Part shown: one piece after another, positions 10,001 through 17,991 of the stretch | Layout of the letters: each line of letters opens with the position of its first letter | Position numbering within the stretch: the stretch's first letter is position 1 | Source of the DNA: an uncultured bacterium | GTDB taxonomy: Bacteria; Bacillota; Clostridia; Lachnospirales; Lachnospiraceae | Length of the DNA: 64,000 bases | Assembly: GCA_947574055.1 (NCBI GenBank) | Contig: CANPIC010000003.1 | Location: 45,161-109,160 of the forward strand | Direction of reading: 5' to 3' | Notes under the pieces: generated by a model | The model's input: only the letters and a program-made list of their open reading frames with translations | What the model was told of the DNA's origin: nothing | Database searches by the model: none | Position numbers and translations under genes: made by a program

Positions 10001-10544
10001 AGGATATGACCTGTACTGTAAGATGCTCAATGAAGCGGTGAAACATCTGAAAGGTGAGGGCGGGGAAGTGGATTTTCCCACGACCGTGGATCTGGATGTG
10101 GATGCTTATATTCCGGCATCTTATATCCTGAATGAGGTGCAGAAACTGGATATCTATAAACGAATTGCCAGCGTGGAAGATGAGCCGGAATGTGCGGATA
10201 TGAAAGAGGAACTGCTGGACCGCTTCGGTGAGATACCGGTATCGGTGGAAAATCTGCTGCGTATTGCCCTGATCCGCAGACAGGCGCATGAACTATACCT
10301 TGCCGAAGTGCGGGGAAAGAATGAAGAACTGACTTTTTTGTTTACCGCCAATGCGCCGGTAAGGATAGAACGCCTGCCGGAACTGCTGGCAGGATTTGGC
10401 AGCAAGATGACTTTTCATGCCAAGGGAGATCCCTGTCTGCGCTATCGCTATAAAAAGTGCGGTGTTGTGGAGAAGGATGCCGAGATGCTGTTGTCACTGA
10501 CGGAACATATATTGCGAAGTATGAAGGTATTTCTGCTGAAATAG
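7017..10544 (+). CDS. mfd: Transcription-repair coupling factor Mfd
   Basis: DNA translocase that removes RNA polymerase stalled at lesions and recruits UvrA for nucleotide excision repair. It has 1175 residues, normal for Mfd, and starts at 7017 behind AGAGGTAGAGG inside the pth gene. The N-terminal third is UvrB-like. The RNA-polymerase-interaction module follows (VGDYVVHESHGLGIY, about 495-560). The helicase motor comes next: Walker A GDVGYGKTE at about 654-662 and motif II DEEQRFG at about 753. The C-terminal part is the TRCF domain. In Bacillus spoVT lies directly after mfd. Here spoVT is about 9 kb away on the other strand. Confidence 0.97.
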   Translation: MKVLKKPFEEMGEYPEILKQLGRGGAHVALGGCVDSQKMHMVYGLSEGFRNRIIVTYSDIRAREICEDLKFYDRNTCLYPARDLIFYQADIHGNRLTMERMKVLRRMLEGAPVTVVTTFATLMAYQTPVSVLKQGIVSIRKGKAAPPELASCLTAAGYEKVYQVEGPGQFAVRGGIFDIFDLTEDNPYRVELWGDEVESVRSFDVLSQRSIENLEGVDIYPATELVLFEENLQQGIAAIEKDGRQVEKALREEFRTEEAHRISTQVSQLREQVREYRSLVNLESYIRYFYQDAVVFPAYFNAADSLFILDEPARLQEHGAAVETEFRESMMHRAEKGYVLPGQMELLASVEQAAAGLEKCKVVSLSAISQKFSFFSSESKFSITAKSIASYNNSFELLVKDLRRYKKTGHRVLLLSGSRTRAKRLAIDLAEQELTAFYSEDPERELSPGEVMTCYGHVLRGFEYPLLKYVILSESDIFGKEKKKKRRHKKYEGQKIHDFSELKVGDYVVHESHGLGIYRGIEKVEVEHVVKDYMKIEYRDGGNLYILATGFDAIQKYGSGDGRKPRLNRLGTQEWNRTRSKVRNAVDEVAKDLVELYAVRQQKAGFRFEKDTVWQREFEEMFPFEETEDQLTAIEATKADMESARIMDRLICGDVGYGKTEIAIRAAFKAVQCSKQVVFLVPTTILAQQHYNTFMQRMKDFPVRVDLLSRFRTASEQKKTIEDLKKGMVDIVIGTHRVLSKDVQYKDLGLLIIDEEQRFGVAHKEKIKKMKEDVDVLTLTATPIPRTLHMSLAGIRDMSVLEEAPEERMPIQTFVCEYNEEMVREAIVRELSRGGQVYYVYNRVNNIADVAASLSALVPEAAVSFAHGQMQERELERIMYDFIDGEIDVLVSTTIIETGLDISNVNTMIIHDSDNMGLSQLYQLRGRVGRSNRTAYAFLLYKKDKMLKEIAEKRLQAIREFTDLGSGFKIAMRDLEIRGAGNLLGKSQHGHMEAVGYDLYCKMLNEAVKHLKGEGGEVDFPTTVDLDVDAYIPASYILNEVQKLDIYKRIASVEDEPECADMKEELLDRFGEIPVSVENLLRIALIRRQAHELYLAEVRGKNEELTFLFTANAPVRIERLPELLAGFGSKMTFHAKGDPCLRYRYKKCGVVEKDAEMLLSLTEHILRSMKVFLLK

Positions 10545-10637
10545 GCTTTTTTTGTCCGGCTATTGTCTTGTTTTCGCGTGCCTGTCTGACCTTTCCTATG
10601 CAATTTTGTCTTTTTGTACAAAAATAATGAAAATTAG

Positions 10638-10666
10638 TTGAAAGTATAGTATATTTGTACTAAAAT
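10638..10666 (+). promoter_or_regulatory. Sigma-A promoter of the chemotaxis receptor gene
   Basis: TTGAAA (10638-10643), 17-bp spacer, TAAAAT (10661-10666), 43 bases before the start codon. Confidence 0.65.
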
Positions 10667-10708
10667 GTAATGTAGACACAAATAACAGACAGGTTTGCGG
10701 AGGGACAT

Positions 10709-12433
10709 ATGAAAAAGATAGCGTATAAGTTTTTGGTAGTAATTGGTATTTTGGTAGTGATCTCTCTGACGGCGCTGCAGATCCTGAGTAAGAATATCAG
10801 GGATATCAGCAGGGAGAGCGCGGACCTGCTGGGCAGACAGGTAGAAGATATGAACCTGATCCAGACGATTAACCGGGATTATGAGGAGATATACCGTGTT
10901 ACGCTCTGCCATGCCATGACAAATGCGGAATCCTCCATGCGCTCTTATGAAGGGCAGATTGAAAACAGCAAAGCAGAGCTTTTGTCCTGTATGGAAACTT
11001 ATGAAGCCGCGATCCGTGATGAGGAGATTGCGCAGGCATTTGTGGGTTTTCAGGATAAGATCAAGGCTTTTCTTAATACGGTTGACAGTATCATTGCCAA
11101 CAGTGCAGGCGGCAAAAAAGAGATGGCCATCATCTATATCAACAATACGCTGGGTGTGTCCGTAAGTAATCTGGAGAAATACATAGTACAACTGAAAGAA
11201 TATACAAATGAGGAATTTGACGCGGGATATGACGATCTGACCCGCACCTTTGCAAACAGCAACACCATTATCACCTTTACGATGATCTTTATGCTGGTGG
11301 CGGCGGTCGTTGTTTCTGTGATCTCCAATCTTGTGATTGTCAGGCCCATCAATATGGCGACCAAAGAACTGCGGGCGATTATCCGGTCCATTCAGGATAA
11401 AAACGGCGATCTGACCAGGCGGATTACGAAGCGCTCCCGGGACGAGACATCGGTGTTGACGATGGGTATGAATCAGTTTCTGGAGATTCTGGAAAATATG
11501 ATCCGCAATATCCGTACATCCAGCCGGGAGATTTCTGCAAAACAACAGTATGTATACAATCTTGTGGATAAAACCCAGGAAGATGCAGATGATACGTCCA
11601 GTACCATGGAGCAGCTGGCAGCAGGCATGGAAGAGGTGACTGCCACGGCGTCGGTTCTGACGGAGCGGGCCAAAGGGGCAGAGGAATCGGTGCTGCATGT
11701 GGCGGAAGATGTAAACGAAGGGTTCCATTTCGCGGAAGATATGAAAAAGCGGGCTGATAAACTGCAAAGGCAGGCGGTGGAGAGCAAGCAGCACGCGGAA
11801 GATGTGATCCATCAGATTGATAAAGCATTGGGAGAGTCGGTGGAGGGAAGCCGTCAGATCCATAACATTACAGCTTTGACGGATGAGATATTGGGCATTG
11901 CGGCGCAGACCAATCTGCTTGCGCTGAATGCATCCATCGAAGCGGCCAGAGCAGGAGAGGCCGGAAAGGGATTTGCGGTGGTGGCGGATGAGATCCGCCA
12001 GCTGGCAGATAACAGCAAGGCTACCGCCAATAATATCCGTGAGATTTCGCAGAATGTGATCGGTGTTGTCTCTGAATTATCAGATAACGCCTCCCAGCTT
12101 CTGGATTTTGTCAATAATCGGGTCGTACCTGATTATGATGAACTGGAAAATACGGGGGTACAATATCTGAAAGATGCCACCAGCGTCACAGATATCATGG
12201 ATAAGATACTGGCGGGGACAGAGGCTATCAGTGATACGATGAAAGAAGTGGTGACTTCGAATGAAGGGATCTCGGGGACCGTGGAACAAAATGCGGTCGG
12301 AATCGGCAGCGTAGCCGGAAATACGACAGAACTGGCAGCCAATATGAAGGCAGTATTTCGTGCCTTGCAGGAAGTACAGGGTGTTATTGACGATCTGGCA
12401 GGCCAGGCAGAGATGTTTCATATCAGTGAATAA
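10709..12433 (+). CDS. Methyl-accepting chemotaxis protein
   Basis: Membrane chemoreceptor that signals through CheA/CheW. It has 574 residues and a GGAGG site before ATG 10709. TM1 is at about 5-27, and about 28-186 is an extracellular four-helix ligand domain. TM2 is at about 187-212, HAMP at about 213-265, and a long cytoplasmic coiled coil follows. The hairpin tip is the invariant [20 protein letters not shown] at about 397-416. No C-terminal CheR pentapeptide is present. It stands alone, with no che genes nearby. The ligand cannot be predicted. Its promoter is of sigma-A type, unlike the two sigma-D-type genes farther on. Confidence 0.93.
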   Translation: MKKIAYKFLVVIGILVVISLTALQILSKNIRDISRESADLLGRQVEDMNLIQTINRDYEEIYRVTLCHAMTNAESSMRSYEGQIENSKAELLSCMETYEAAIRDEEIAQAFVGFQDKIKAFLNTVDSIIANSAGGKKEMAIIYINNTLGVSVSNLEKYIVQLKEYTNEEFDAGYDDLTRTFANSNTIITFTMIFMLVAAVVVSVISNLVIVRPINMATKELRAIIRSIQDKNGDLTRRITKRSRDETSVLTMGMNQFLEILENMIRNIRTSSREISAKQQYVYNLVDKTQEDADDTSSTMEQLAAGMEEVTATASVLTERAKGAEESVLHVAEDVNEGFHFAEDMKKRADKLQRQAVESKQHAEDVIHQIDKALGESVEGSRQIHNITALTDEILGIAAQTNLLALNASIEAARAGEAGKGFAVVADEIRQLADNSKATANNIREISQNVIGVVSELSDNASQLLDFVNNRVVPDYDELENTGVQYLKDATSVTDIMDKILAGTEAISDTMKEVVTSNEGISGTVEQNAVGIGSVAGNTTELAANMKAVFRALQEVQGVIDDLAGQAEMFHISE

Positions 12434-12438
12434 ATCAT

Positions 12439-12473
12439 AAAAAAGAATCCTGGCTGGCAGGATTCTTTTTTTA
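12439..12473. terminator. Bidirectional terminator
   Basis: AAAAGAATCCTG (12441-12452), loop GCTGG, CAGGATTCTTTT (12458-12469), with A and T runs outside. It lies between the convergent MCP and alarmone synthetase genes and can serve both. Confidence 0.85.
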
Positions 12474-12518
12474 GATACTGTCTCATGAAACGAAGAGAGG
12501 CCATGGAGACAGAGGTTT

Positions 12519-13232
12519 TTAATCGGCGGAGACAATAGCGGCTTTGGAGATGCGGTTTCGAATCTGTTCCATACGCAAGTCCAGATCGGAACTGATTTGT
12601 GCACAGGCAAGCAGTTCCTTCTCCAGAAGGCCGGCCTCTTCCGGGGGGATATTTTTCTTATAGCGCAGCTTATGCTCCAGGCTGGCCCAGAAATCCATGG
12701 CAATGGTACGGAGCTGGACTTCCACTTTCATCTGCTTTTTCTCATTTTGCAGGAAAATGGGGACTTCGACAATGAGATGCAGACTGCGATAGCCGCCCGG
12801 TTTGGGATTTTTGATATAATCTTTGATTTCGATCAGGGTAATATCATCCTGACTCAACAGACAATCGGCCAACAGATAGATGTCATCCTGAAAGGAACAC
12901 ACGATCCGTATGCCTGCGATGTCACGGATGTTTTTTTCAATGGATTCCAGTGTCAGGGGAATGTTTTTGCGCCTGATCTTGCGGATCAGGCTTTCCGTAG
13001 ATTTGACACGCGCTTTGATTGTTTCTATGGGATTTCGGTCATACTGCAGGGAAAACTGTTTGTTTAATACGTTGAATTTCGTCTCTATTTCCATGATGGC
13101 ACAATGATAATGTGCCATCATCGTATCTATCGGCAGTTTGTTTTCCTTCATAAAATCAAGAAACTCATCAGACAAAAGACTCTTGCGTAAAAACTGATCT
13201 CTTGCTTTTCCAAAATAGTGTTCAATTCCCAT
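12519..13232 (-). CDS. Small alarmone synthetase (RelA/SpoT nucleotidyltransferase domain)
   Basis: Single-domain (p)ppGpp synthetase of the YjbM/YwaC (RelQ/RelP) type, which makes alarmones from ATP and GTP/GDP in the cytoplasm. The start ATG is at 13230-13232 behind TTGGAGG; the frame extends ten codons further without a better site. The 237 residues hold one RelA_SpoT domain (about 50-180), with SIEKNIRDIAGIRIVCSF, GGYRSLHLIVEVP and VEVQLRTIAMDFWASLEH. No HD hydrolase, TGS or ACT domain is present, so it should synthesise but not degrade. Which of the two small-synthetase types it belongs to is not decided here. Confidence 0.9.
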   Translation of the reverse strand: MGIEHYFGKARDQFLRKSLLSDEFLDFMKENKLPIDTMMAHYHCAIMEIETKFNVLNKQFSLQYDRNPIETIKARVKSTESLIRKIRRKNIPLTLESIEKNIRDIAGIRIVCSFQDDIYLLADCLLSQDDITLIEIKDYIKNPKPGGYRSLHLIVEVPIFLQNEKKQMKVEVQLRTIAMDFWASLEHKLRYKKNIPPEEAGLLEKELLACAQISSDLDLRMEQIRNRISKAAIVSAD

Positions 13233-13283
13233 GTTGATTCCTCCAATGTAAAAAGTTGACATAAGAAACCGTATGCCAGATTT

Positions 13284-13292
13284 ATTTTACCA
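13284..13292 (-). promoter_or_regulatory. Possible extended -10 of the alarmone synthetase gene
   Basis: The minus strand reads TGGTAAAAT, about 55 bases before the start. No clear -35 was found. Confidence 0.35.
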
Positions 13293-13389
13293 TAATTTGT
13301 TGTTTCTGTGAGAGGGATGGAGGAGATTTAAGAAAAATATAATAGCTTCATAAAGGGAATTATTTCATAGTGGAAAAGGGCAATAAAGT

Positions 13390-13434
13390 GGAAGCAGTCC
13401 GGGCCGCTTCGCATAAGAGTCCCAGGCTGCTTCC
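13390..13434 (-). terminator. Stem-loop downstream of the 70-residue gene
   Basis: GGAAGCAG (13390-13397) pairs with CTGCTTCC (13427-13434), and the stem extends inward over GGG/CCC. On the minus strand it follows the stop of the small gene and is followed by ACTTTATTG, a weak U-tract. Confidence 0.5.
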
Positions 13435-13460
13435 TGTGAATGGATTATTTAGGGAAGTGT

Positions 13461-13673
13461 TTAAACATCTGCAAAAGCGGCAATGACGCTGCTGTATATT
13501 TTACTCCCGTGTTTGATCATTTCCTGTGCCAGGGCGGTTGCCAGTTTGGGATCGTTTATGATCACTACGGATTTTTTCACCTTATTGGCGATCCCATATC
13601 CCGATTTTGTACTTACTACCACATACTCATCCTTCTTTTCTTTCCATAAATAAGAATACCTGTCAAGATTCAT
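13461..13673 (-). CDS. Small protein of unknown function (70 residues)
   Basis: I do not recognise this protein. It begins MNLDRYSYLWKEKKDEY and contains VVIINDPKLATALAQEM, which looks like a small alpha/beta fold. It has no signal peptide or membrane segment. An AGGAGA site precedes the ATG, and a stem-loop follows the stop, so a real gene is likely. It is divergent from the BlaI-type regulator. A TACTAC/GTAGTA dyad lies about 60 bases upstream of its start, so it may belong to the same regulon. That is inference from position. Confidence 0.55.
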   Translation of the reverse strand: MNLDRYSYLWKEKKDEYVVVSTKSGYGIANKVKKSVVIINDPKLATALAQEMIKHGSKIYSSVIAAFADV

Positions 13674-13733
13674 TTTACATTCTCCTGCCTGTCTTTTATC
13701 TTTTGTATTGTGTGTGGAGGCATTGCTCCAAAT

Positions 13734-13756
13734 TACTACTTTATGTAGTAGTACTA
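13734..13756. promoter_or_regulatory. Dyad operator candidate (BlaI-type), distal site
   Basis: TACTAC-TTTAT-GTAGTA (13734-13750) overlaps a second perfect palindrome, TAGTAGTACTA (13746-13756). BlaI/MecI/CopY repressors bind short TAC/GTA dyads. A related dyad overlaps the blaI-like promoter. Both sites lie between the small gene and the regulator. Confidence 0.5.
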
Positions 13757-14030
13757 TGCTACCATATATTCATTTTTCTGTCAATCTACGATTGGTAGTA
13801 TTTTGGTGTCATGACAGCCATATATCCCTTGATAATTGCGGAAAAGGAGGAAGGAGAGGCAAGGCAGGCGCACGGTATTGCTGTCTCGCAGGAAGCAGAC
13901 GGTGTGGTACCTGGCGGTGTAAATTGAGTAAGTGCCAACTGCTGCAAAGATGCTTTTATGCGATATATGCAATATCAGGGCAAAATGTTACCGATTGTGT
14001 TCAAAAGGTGAATAATAACTGTTTTTTCGA

Positions 14031-14065
14031 TTGACATTACGACTCTTTAGTAGTAATATTTACTA
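14031..14065 (+). promoter_or_regulatory. Promoter and overlapping operator of the BlaI-like gene
   Basis: TTGACA (14031-14036), 17-bp spacer, TAATAT (14054-14059). The -10 lies inside the dyad TAGTAA-TAT-TTACTA (14051-14065), extendable as TTTAGTA...TACTAAA. A repressor there would block polymerase. This suggests autoregulation. Between 13757 and 14030 I see nothing else of note. Confidence 0.6.
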
Positions 14066-14087
14066 AAAAGGAAGGAGCCGCCACTAC

Positions 14088-14450
14088 ATGCTTTTTAACT
14101 TAACGAATACCGAAAAAGATATACTTGAACTGTCGTGGGAAATGAAGTGCTGGATGTCGGGGGCAGACTTCTGGAACCGCCTGAACGGACAGGGAGGGAA
14201 TTTTAAGCGTCAGACAGTGAATACCTATTTGTGGCGCATGTCGGAAAAAGGGTTTCTGATCAAGGATCGGACCAAATATATTCACGCTTTTACAAAAGAA
14301 GAATTTGAGGAAAAACGGGCTTTGGAAATTTTGAATACAATGTACAATGGATCTTTGAAAAATTTTATATCAGCTTTGGCAGGTAATATTAAGATAGGTT
14401 CTAATGAACAGTTTATATTAAAACATTATTTGGAGAACCTGATGTTGTAG
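14088..14450 (+). CDS. BlaI/MecI/CopY-family transcriptional repressor
   Basis: Winged-helix repressor of 120 residues, the family's usual length, preceded by AAGGAAGGAG. The N-terminal 75 residues hold the helix-turn-helix (LTNTEKDILELSWE, TVNTYLWRMSEKGFL). The C-terminal 40 residues are the dimerisation helix pair. Members are inactivated when a partner M56 membrane protease senses its signal, and that partner is encoded nine bases downstream. The dyads at 13734 and 14051 are the expected targets. No beta-lactamase or PBP2a gene is in the window, so the regulated genes are unknown. The flanking small gene is a candidate. Confidence 0.88.
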   Translation: MLFNLTNTEKDILELSWEMKCWMSGADFWNRLNGQGGNFKRQTVNTYLWRMSEKGFLIKDRTKYIHAFTKEEFEEKRALEILNTMYNGSLKNFISALAGNIKIGSNEQFILKHYLENLML

Positions 14451-14458
14451 TTAATGGC

Positions 14459-15781
14459 ATGAACATTATTTTGTCGATGACCCTGTCAGGGTCCATTGTG
14501 TTTCTTGTATACAGTTTTTTCGAACGTATCAGGATTGTTTATATTTCGCCATGGTATCGTTATTTTATCATAAAGGCGATCCTGTTTTTTCATTTTGTTC
14601 CCGTCGGTTATTTGTCCAGAAGATTTGCGGAAGTTTTTCTTCCGGATATTGGCTGGATCTACAGACATACTTTTGTCAATGGCTCCAAGCCGGCAGTTAT
14701 CTTTGCTCCCAATGAACGTTACATAAATGCTGCCTATGAAAACCATCGGGCGATTATCGGTATCTGGCTGTTTATTTCCGTTTGTCTCTTTCTGAGAGCC
14801 GTGTATGTGCGCTGTAAATTGCGGAATCTGATCATGCATCTGTCCGGGGAGGTAATTTCCGGTACAGCATGGGAGTTTCTCTGCGAGTGGCAAAGGCATC
14901 TGGGTATTAGGGGAAAGATACGGCTTTATACGACCAACGCGGATATTTCCGCATTTACTTATGGCCTGTTCCAGCCGATCATCGTCGTTCCTGCGACATA
15001 TGCCGGTAAGGAACTGGAGTTATCTATTCTTCATGAACTGATTCATATAAAAAAGAAGGATTCACTGATTCTTTTTCTGCGTACACTGACTGTTGGCATA
15101 TACTGGTTTAATCCGCTGATCTATTTTATTTACCGGAAAACAGGGGTGTTGTGCGAATTGTCTTGTGATGAACTGGTGATCCGCCACATCAGAGAAGAGG
15201 ACAGAAGAAGCTATAGTGAACTGATCATTGAAGCGGCAGGTGGCCATTACCTGACCTCCAGCCATATCACACCGTTCAGTAAAAATCAGAGAATTATAAA
15301 AGAAAGGATTGATTTTATCATGTCAAAAAGAAAAAACAGATTCCGCCTGGCACCTGTTGTTCTGTCAGCGGGGATACTTTTAACCAGTACATTTCCGGTT
15401 CTGGCATATGAACCGCCGAAGAAGTTGACATTACTTGATGATATTAGTGAAGAGGCAGCAACATTAATATTAGAGGATAATTTTGTTGAATTTACTTCTG
15501 CTGGTTACATTGAAGAGATGTCGGTAGTTCCTGTACAACAACATATAATATATGATTTTCAGTTTACAGATGAAAGTGGTAAAGTTTATCAAGTTGATGT
15601 ACCATCTGGACAGGCCGATTGCAATCATACATTTGTGAATGGTACATTTACAACACATGTCAAAAATGATAATGGAGGTTGTACACTCAAGTTTTATGAT
15701 GCCAAACGTTGCACTAAATGTGGTGGCATAACAGACAGGAAGTTAGTAAGTACAACCGAATACGTAAAATGCCCACACTAA
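14459..15781 (+). CDS. BlaR1/MecR1-like M56 membrane metalloprotease with Cys/His-rich C-terminal domain
   Basis: Sensor protease partner of the BlaI-like repressor (440 residues). Membrane segments lie at about 2-20, 35-55, 95-115, 200-222 and 299-320. The zinc motif HELIH is at 192-196, and CELSCDE at about 232-238 should supply the third ligand. After the last membrane segment there is no penicillin-binding sensor. Instead there is a 120-residue extracellular tail ending in a Cys/His-rich module (DCNHTF, GGCTLKF, RCTKCGG, VKCPH). The DNA for this tail is clearly more AT-rich than the rest. The start has a weak ribosome site, so coupling to blaI translation is likely. What it senses is unknown. 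Confidence 0.85.
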   Translation: MNIILSMTLSGSIVFLVYSFFERIRIVYISPWYRYFIIKAILFFHFVPVGYLSRRFAEVFLPDIGWIYRHTFVNGSKPAVIFAPNERYINAAYENHRAIIGIWLFISVCLFLRAVYVRCKLRNLIMHLSGEVISGTAWEFLCEWQRHLGIRGKIRLYTTNADISAFTYGLFQPIIVVPATYAGKELELSILHELIHIKKKDSLILFLRTLTVGIYWFNPLIYFIYRKTGVLCELSCDELVIRHIREEDRRSYSELIIEAAGGHYLTSSHITPFSKNQRIIKERIDFIMSKRKNRFRLAPVVLSAGILLTSTFPVLAYEPPKKLTLLDDISEEAATLILEDNFVEFTSAGYIEEMSVVPVQQHIIYDFQFTDESGKVYQVDVPSGQADCNHTFVNGTFTTHVKNDNGGCTLKFYDAKRCTKCGGITDRKLVSTTEYVKCPH

Positions 15782-15786
15782 AACAG

Positions 15787-15850
15787 ACAAAATCCCATCT
15801 GTCAACGGATTTTTTTCAAAGATCCGCCGGCAGATGGGGTCTTTTGTTTT
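15787..15850 (+). terminator. Terminator after the M56 protease gene
   Basis: Long hairpin: ACAAAATCCCATCTG (15787-15801) pairs imperfectly with CAGATGGGGTCTTTTGT (15831-15847). An inner GGAT/ATCC pairing and a trailing TTTTGG are present. Confidence 0.8.
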
Positions 15851-16116
15851 TGGCTCCAGGTTATCGCAAGGCCCAGAGAGAAGATAACGGGAAGACTGCA
15901 GGGCGATAAAAGATTGTCAGCGCGACAAACGCATGAATGGATAAACAGTAAACCTTTCATAAAGGTAGCAGGACAGAAACTGCAAAAGTTCTCAATATCA
16001 TACCTCTGCCTGGAAGCCATGATCCTGTCAGAACTTTTTCAATTTCTGCCCCTCATTCATGTTAGGTTTAGAATTTATTCACTTCTGCGTTTGTTGTGGA
16101 TTGTCAGGCAGACAGC
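15851..16116. other. Gap before the restriction-modification genes
   Basis: About 265 bases with no recognisable gene, RNA or repeat. A short ORF at 15914-16120 has no ribosome site and resembles nothing I know. Confidence 0.4.
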
Positions 16117-16145
16117 TTGATAGTTGCGTTAAGATATGCTATGCT
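16117..16145 (+). promoter_or_regulatory. Promoter of the restriction-modification genes
   Basis: TTGATA (16117-16122), 17-bp spacer, TATGCT (16140-16145), 29 bases before the endonuclease start. Confidence 0.5.
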
Positions 16146-16174
16146 TAAAAAATCAAAGCGCGGAGGCTAATATA

Positions 16175-17041
16175 ATGTATCAAGACATTTTAGAAGTCAT
16201 AAATGCTGCAGAGGGTATGAACTTTGAAGATGCATCTATTATGTTAGAGAACTGTATAGACAGGGACCGATCGTTTATAGAGACGCTCAGACAAATAGGT
16301 ACGATACCGGAATTTCTTGCGCATGATTCGACAGCAGAAAAACTCTTTTCCAAGGCCTCGGACGCAGTTTTGGCCAGGGCATTTCGTGAAATAGGGCTGA
16401 AATCAACAGTGTTAAAAGAACGAGGAGATTCTGCGGATGTTCTCGCGGAATCTCCGATTCATGGGTATACACTGGTTGCAGATGCTAAAGCATTTAGAAT
16501 GAGCCGGACAGCAAAGAACCAAAAAGATTTTAAAGTAGTAGCACTTTCCGGATGGAGAAGGGATTCAGAGTATGCAGTATTGTGTTCCCCATATTTTCAA
16601 TATCCATCTAAAAGTAGTCAAATATATTCACAGGCCATAAGTCACAATGTTTGCTTATTAAGTTGGGAGCATTTGATTTTTCTGATTGAAAATGGGATAA
16701 AAGAAACTGCGACCGTTTCTTTTTCTCCGTTGTGGGCATTTTGTGATACGTATTCCCATGAAGTGTTGTGCTCTGATATGAAGAAATGTTTTATTCCAAA
16801 GTTTAATACCACATTATTGGAACTGTTTGGATTAAATGATGCGCTGTTTGCAAAGCAGTTAAAAAAACAGGTTGTAGCGATAGCCGAACGCGGCGGTCAG
16901 GAAAAACGGTTCTGGCAGGAAGAAATCAAAAAAATTGAGTGCTATTCCAGAGAAGAGGCAATCAAGGAATTGATCAAAACGAAAAAGATTTACGAAAAAA
17001 TAGCACAAATTGATGCATACATCAAAGGATTACAAGTGTAA
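16175..17041 (+). CDS. HindIII-family type II restriction endonuclease
   Basis: Type II endonuclease expected to cut AAGCTT. The start ATG 16175 follows GCGGAGG; the frame opens 39 bases earlier. The 288 residues compare with 300 in HindIII. Several stretches match what I remember of HindIII closely: STAEKLFSKASDAVLARAF, ADAKAFRMSRTAKNQKDFKV, YFQYPSKSSQI, LLSWEHL and FTREEAIE-like YSREEAIKEL. The PD-(D/E)xK residues are present: E82, D103 and K105 would correspond to HindIII E86, D108 and K110. The stop overlaps the methyltransferase start by one base (TAATG). Base composition is more AT-rich than the flanking housekeeping genes, in keeping with horizontal transfer. Confidence 0.9.
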   Translation: MYQDILEVINAAEGMNFEDASIMLENCIDRDRSFIETLRQIGTIPEFLAHDSTAEKLFSKASDAVLARAFREIGLKSTVLKERGDSADVLAESPIHGYTLVADAKAFRMSRTAKNQKDFKVVALSGWRRDSEYAVLCSPYFQYPSKSSQIYSQAISHNVCLLSWEHLIFLIENGIKETATVSFSPLWAFCDTYSHEVLCSDMKKCFIPKFNTTLLELFGLNDALFAKQLKKQVVAIAERGGQEKRFWQEEIKKIECYSREEAIKELIKTKKIYEKIAQIDAYIKGLQV

Positions 17042-17940
17042 TGGATGATATTATTTTGGGTGACTCTATCGAGCTTGTCAAACAATTTTCCACCAATTCC
17101 ATCCATGCGATTATTACCGATATTCCCTATGGCATTGGGTGTGACAACTGGGATGTTCTTCACAAAAATACAAATACTGCCTATGGTGGAGCGTCATCGG
17201 CGCAGCTTGCCGCGGGCAAACTGTTTAAGCGCAGGGGGAAACCTTTAAATGGTTGGAGCGAGGCAGATAAGAAAATCCCTTTTGAATATCAGGAGTGGTG
17301 TACTTCCTGGACTCCTGACTGGCTGCGTATTTTAAAGCCCGGAGGAAGCTGCTTTATTTTTGCGGGGCGACGGTATGCACACAGATGTATCGTCGCGATG
17401 GAAGATGCCGGATTTACATTCAAAGATATGCTATCCTGGGAAAAAGACACTGCACCGCAACGGGCGCAGCGGTTATCTGCCATATACGAACGCCGGGGTG
17501 ATACGGTCAACGAAGAAAAGTGGACAGGGTGGAGAGTTGCAAATCTGCGGCCTCTTTTCGAGCCAATACTTTGGTTTCAGAAACCGTATAGAACCGGGGG
17601 CACGATCGCAGACAATGTGTTGGAAAATGGAGTCGGAGCATGGAATGAGCCTGCACTTCAAAAGTACAATAGACAAACCGCAAATAATGCAACACTTTCC
17701 AATATGTTCAAAGTACAAATAACGTCGGAAGATCATGGGAAACATATTGCGCAAAAGCCATTACAACTTATGGAGTTGTTAATTTCATTGGTCACTATTG
17801 AGGGACAAGTCGTGTTGGATCCTTTTATGGGGTCAGGTACAACTTGTTGTGCCGCAAAAAAACTCAATCGACATTATATAGGAATAGAAATTGATCCGCA
17901 GAGTTTTCAGATTGCAAATGAGCGGCTGACAGCAGTCTGA
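17041..17940 (+). CDS. Adenine DNA methyltransferase (M.HindIII-like, beta type)
   Basis: Modification enzyme that should protect AAGCTT by N6-methylation of adenine. It has 299 residues. The catalytic motif DIPY is at 27-30, and the S-adenosylmethionine motif DPFMGSGTT is at 260-268 near the C-terminus. This order is that of the beta class, to which M.HindIII belongs. It starts one base inside the endonuclease stop codon, so modification is translated after restriction from the same message. No controller protein is present. Specificity is inferred from the neighbouring endonuclease. Confidence 0.9.
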   Translation: MDDIILGDSIELVKQFSTNSIHAIITDIPYGIGCDNWDVLHKNTNTAYGGASSAQLAAGKLFKRRGKPLNGWSEADKKIPFEYQEWCTSWTPDWLRILKPGGSCFIFAGRRYAHRCIVAMEDAGFTFKDMLSWEKDTAPQRAQRLSAIYERRGDTVNEEKWTGWRVANLRPLFEPILWFQKPYRTGGTIADNVLENGVGAWNEPALQKYNRQTANNATLSNMFKVQITSEDHGKHIAQKPLQLMELLISLVTIEGQVVLDPFMGSGTTCCAAKKLNRHYIGIEIDPQSFQIANERLTAV

Positions 17941-17991
17941 GAATCAGGGATCATACTTCTAACGTAAACCACTGGTGACAGGAGGCCAATT

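Noticed and set aside
10709..12433. Sigma-D promoter for the chemoreceptor gene
   Set aside because: No CCGATA-type -10 lies upstream; a sigma-A pair fits well.
13708..14034. 108-codon plus-strand ORF and a 63-codon minus-strand ORF (13781-13972)
   Set aside because: Both cross the predicted operators and promoter, lack ribosome sites and have Cys/Trp-rich nonsense-like composition.
15914..16120. Possible small gene or gene remnant before the R-M system
   Set aside because: No ribosome site, no recognisable family, and it runs into the R-M promoter.
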